In this document: positions 62,484 to 64,000 of the stretch, piece after piece | How the letters are laid out: every line of letters begins with the position of its first letter | How positions within the stretch are numbered: position 1 is the first letter of the stretch | Origin: Flavobacterium sp. YO12 | Lineage (GTDB): Bacteria > Bacteroidota > Bacteroidia > Flavobacteriales > Flavobacteriaceae | Reading direction: 5' to 3' | Assembly: GCF_004119495.1 (NCBI RefSeq) | Contig: NZ_NRQU01000007.1 | Span: 1 to 64,000 of the forward strand | Length of the DNA stretch: 64,000 nt | Position numbers and translations under genes: made by a program | The notes under the pieces: generated by a model | Databases searched by the model: none | What the model saw: only the letters and a program-made list of their open reading frames with translations | Told to the model about the DNA's origin: nothing

Positions 62484-62720
62484 AAAATTTTAATTAATAG
62501 TTTGTTATGTTGTTTTATTTAAAGTTGTTATTTTGTTTGAAAAAGGCATGAAATGAGCTTGTCGATCAGAAATGAAATCATTTTGCCGAGTCTGTAATTT
62601 TCGAAATTATTGAGTTTGCCTTTGTGTAAAGACTTTGTTTTTGCAGCTGTTTAATTAAACAGGCAGAGGATTATAAAAGAGGCTTTTTGTTTGCATTAGT
62701 TAGTTTGTATTGTTGTTTCG

Positions 62721-64000
62721 TTATTCTTTTGGCTGCTCTAGTTTGGCTAAATATTCGCTCGGCATACAGCCATAATGCTGCTTGAAAGCGGTTGAAAAAT
62801 AAGACGGAGAGTTAAAACCGCACATATAGGTAATTTGTGCAATTGTGTATCGCTTACTCTGCATTAATTCTACTGCTTTTTTAAATCGGATTCTTTTTAT
62901 AAAATCCATCGCCGATTCGCCTGTAATAGCTTTGAGTTTTAGATAAAGATTAGAACGGCTCATACCAATTTGTCGGCTGAAATGATCTACTGAAAACTCA
63001 GAATCGGCCAAATGATCTTCTACAATTTGTATGGCTTGCTTAAGAAAATCTTCGTCAAGCGTGTTAAAAGCAATGTTTTCGGGAACCATTTCTTTCCCTA
63101 CAGCATAATATTCCTTTAAACGTTTACGCGAGCGCAGCAAATTTGTAATTTTTGCGGCCAATATTGGAGTCGAAAAAGGTTTTGTAATATAATCATCAGC
63201 GCCCATTTCTATTCCTTTTAACTGCTGGCTGGTTTCGGTTCTGGCGGTTAAAAGCACTAATGGAATATGCGAAGTATTGATGTTTTGTTTAACACGTTTG
63301 CAAAAATGCAATCCGTCAAGTTCTGGCATCATTACATCGCTGATGATAATATCAAATTGGTGAATTTCTAGAAGTTCTAAAGCCATTTGACCATTGTAAG
63401 CGGCTGTTACATCATAAATTTTACCAAAGTAATCCTGCAGATAATCTATAATCTCTTTATTGTCATCAACTAAAAGCAGTTTTATTGGCTGATCTCTTTC
63501 TGCTAATTCGTTTTCTTCTTCAAGAGTGTTTTCGTTATCAAGTTCATTATCAGTAACGATATCTAATTCATATAAAGAATCCTCGATATGCTGATCGTTT
63601 TTATAAGCTTGATCAGAAAGAGGAATTGTTACTTTAAAAACACTTCCAACTTCTTTAGTACTTTCGGCAGAAATTTCTCCGTGATGCAGTTCGACTAAGC
63701 GTTTTGTAAAAGCCAAACCAACACCAGAGCCCAAATTCATTTCACGATTGTTTACCTGATAAAAGCGATCGAATACTTTTGATAAATCGTCTTCACTAAT
63801 TCCAACCCCCGTGTCAGCGACTTTTATTTCTACAGTTTCATTTTTCTTTACTAATTCCAGCGTAATGCTTTGACCCGTTTTGGTGTATTTGAACGCATTG
63901 GATAAAAGATTAAACAAAATCTTTTCCATAGCATCTTTATCAAAATAAAATAAAAGCTGTTCTTCGTTTGTATGAAAGGTAAAATGAATATCGTTTTTTT
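62721..64000 (-). CDS. Hybrid two-component system (HTCS) regulator, 5' part cut off
   Basis: The reading frame stays open to the window end, and translation upstream of the ATG at 63929 continues as HTNEEQLLFYFDKDA, so this is the C-terminal part of a longer gene. It contains the histidine kinase ATPase domain (N box NLLSNAFKYT, G box VADTGVGIS, LGSGVGLAFTKRL), a receiver domain (LLLVDDNKEIIDYLQ, phospho-Asp in IIISDVMMPELDG, TARTETSQ, KPF) and a C-terminal AraC-type DNA-binding domain (SVDHFSRQIGMSRSNLYLKL, YMCGFNSPSYFSTAFKQHYG). HTCS proteins sense polysaccharide fragments in the periplasm and turn on PUL genes. The sensor part is outside the window. It lies 237 bp upstream of the DUF4861 gene and in the same direction, so that gene is a likely target. 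Confidence 0.92.
   Translation of the reverse strand, partial: KNDIHFTFHTNEEQLLFYFDKDAMEKILFNLLSNAFKYTKTGQSITLELVKKNETVEIKVADTGVGISEDDLSKVFDRFYQVNNREMNLGSGVGLAFTKRLVELHHGEISAESTKEVGSVFKVTIPLSDQAYKNDQHIEDSLYELDIVTDNELDNENTLEEENELAERDQPIKLLLVDDNKEIIDYLQDYFGKIYDVTAAYNGQMALELLEIHQFDIIISDVMMPELDGLHFCKRVKQNINTSHIPLVLLTARTETSQQLKGIEMGADDYITKPFSTPILAAKITNLLRSRKRLKEYYAVGKEMVPENIAFNTLDEDFLKQAIQIVEDHLADSEFSVDHFSRQIGMSRSNLYLKLKAITGESAMDFIKRIRFKKAVELMQSKRYTIAQITYMCGFNSPSYFSTAFKQHYGCMPSEYLAKLEQPKE

Overview
The window looks like chromosomal DNA of a Bacteroidota bacterium, most likely a Flavobacterium-type member of the Flavobacteriia. The evidence is low GC, five TonB-dependent outer-membrane receptors (one of them a SusC paired with SusD), an ECF sigma/FecR pair, a hybrid two-component system, many type II lipoproteins, few Shine-Dalgarno sites, and one good promoter of the Bacteroidota form (TTG-N20-TAnnTTTG). 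I see no rRNA, tRNA, CRISPR array, transposase, phage gene or replication origin. Species-level identity is inference.

Layout. 1-1963: two outer-membrane barrel-type proteins. 2232-10713: a heavy-metal resistance island with a Cys-rich DUF6660-type protein, a CzcA-type RND pump, a TolC-type outer-membrane factor, a lipoprotein adaptor and a His-rich P1B ATPase. 10783-11917: tautomerase and VOC-fold genes. 12132-21417 (minus): a regulated uptake operon of ECF sigma, FecR, SusC with STN domain, SusD, an unrecognised lipoprotein and a di-haem peroxidase that is frameshifted here. 21799-28416 (minus): a DUF2946-like Cys/His protein, an ABC ATPase, a siderophore-type receptor and two DUF3526-type ABC permeases, probably a metal system. 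28838-35360: a divergent DapB-like reductase, SdhB and SdhA without a cytochrome b gene, a secreted protein with an HExxH motif, and a thiolase. 35572-42350: a siderophore-type receptor, an LLM flavin oxidoreductase, a small unknown gene, and a MocR regulator/PhzF pair. 42461-49396: TauE/DUF1634, DoxX, GNAT, two MDR dehydrogenases, a PQQ-type sugar dehydrogenase and a membrane protein.

49483-57476 is the most interesting block. A divergent XRE-cupin regulator faces a tight five-gene operon: a PhnX-like HAD hydrolase, a TonB receptor, a Tat-exported PhoD phosphatase, an HpnZ-like alcohol dehydrogenase and an OPA-family (GlpT/UhpC-like) transporter. The gene content suggests capture and breakdown of an organophosphonate or phospho-ester, a complete outer membrane-to-cytosol route. 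Convergent to it (57852-60097) lie a metzincin-motif lipoprotein and a propeller-like lipoprotein. 60519-64000 is the edge of a uronate/pectin-type utilisation locus: KduD-like SDR, DUF4861 protein and a hybrid two-component regulator cut by the window end.

Intergenic space is rich in four families of short inverted repeats. One family lies inside the signal-peptide coding regions of the TolC and adaptor genes, and another sits in a roughly 171-bp tandem duplication.
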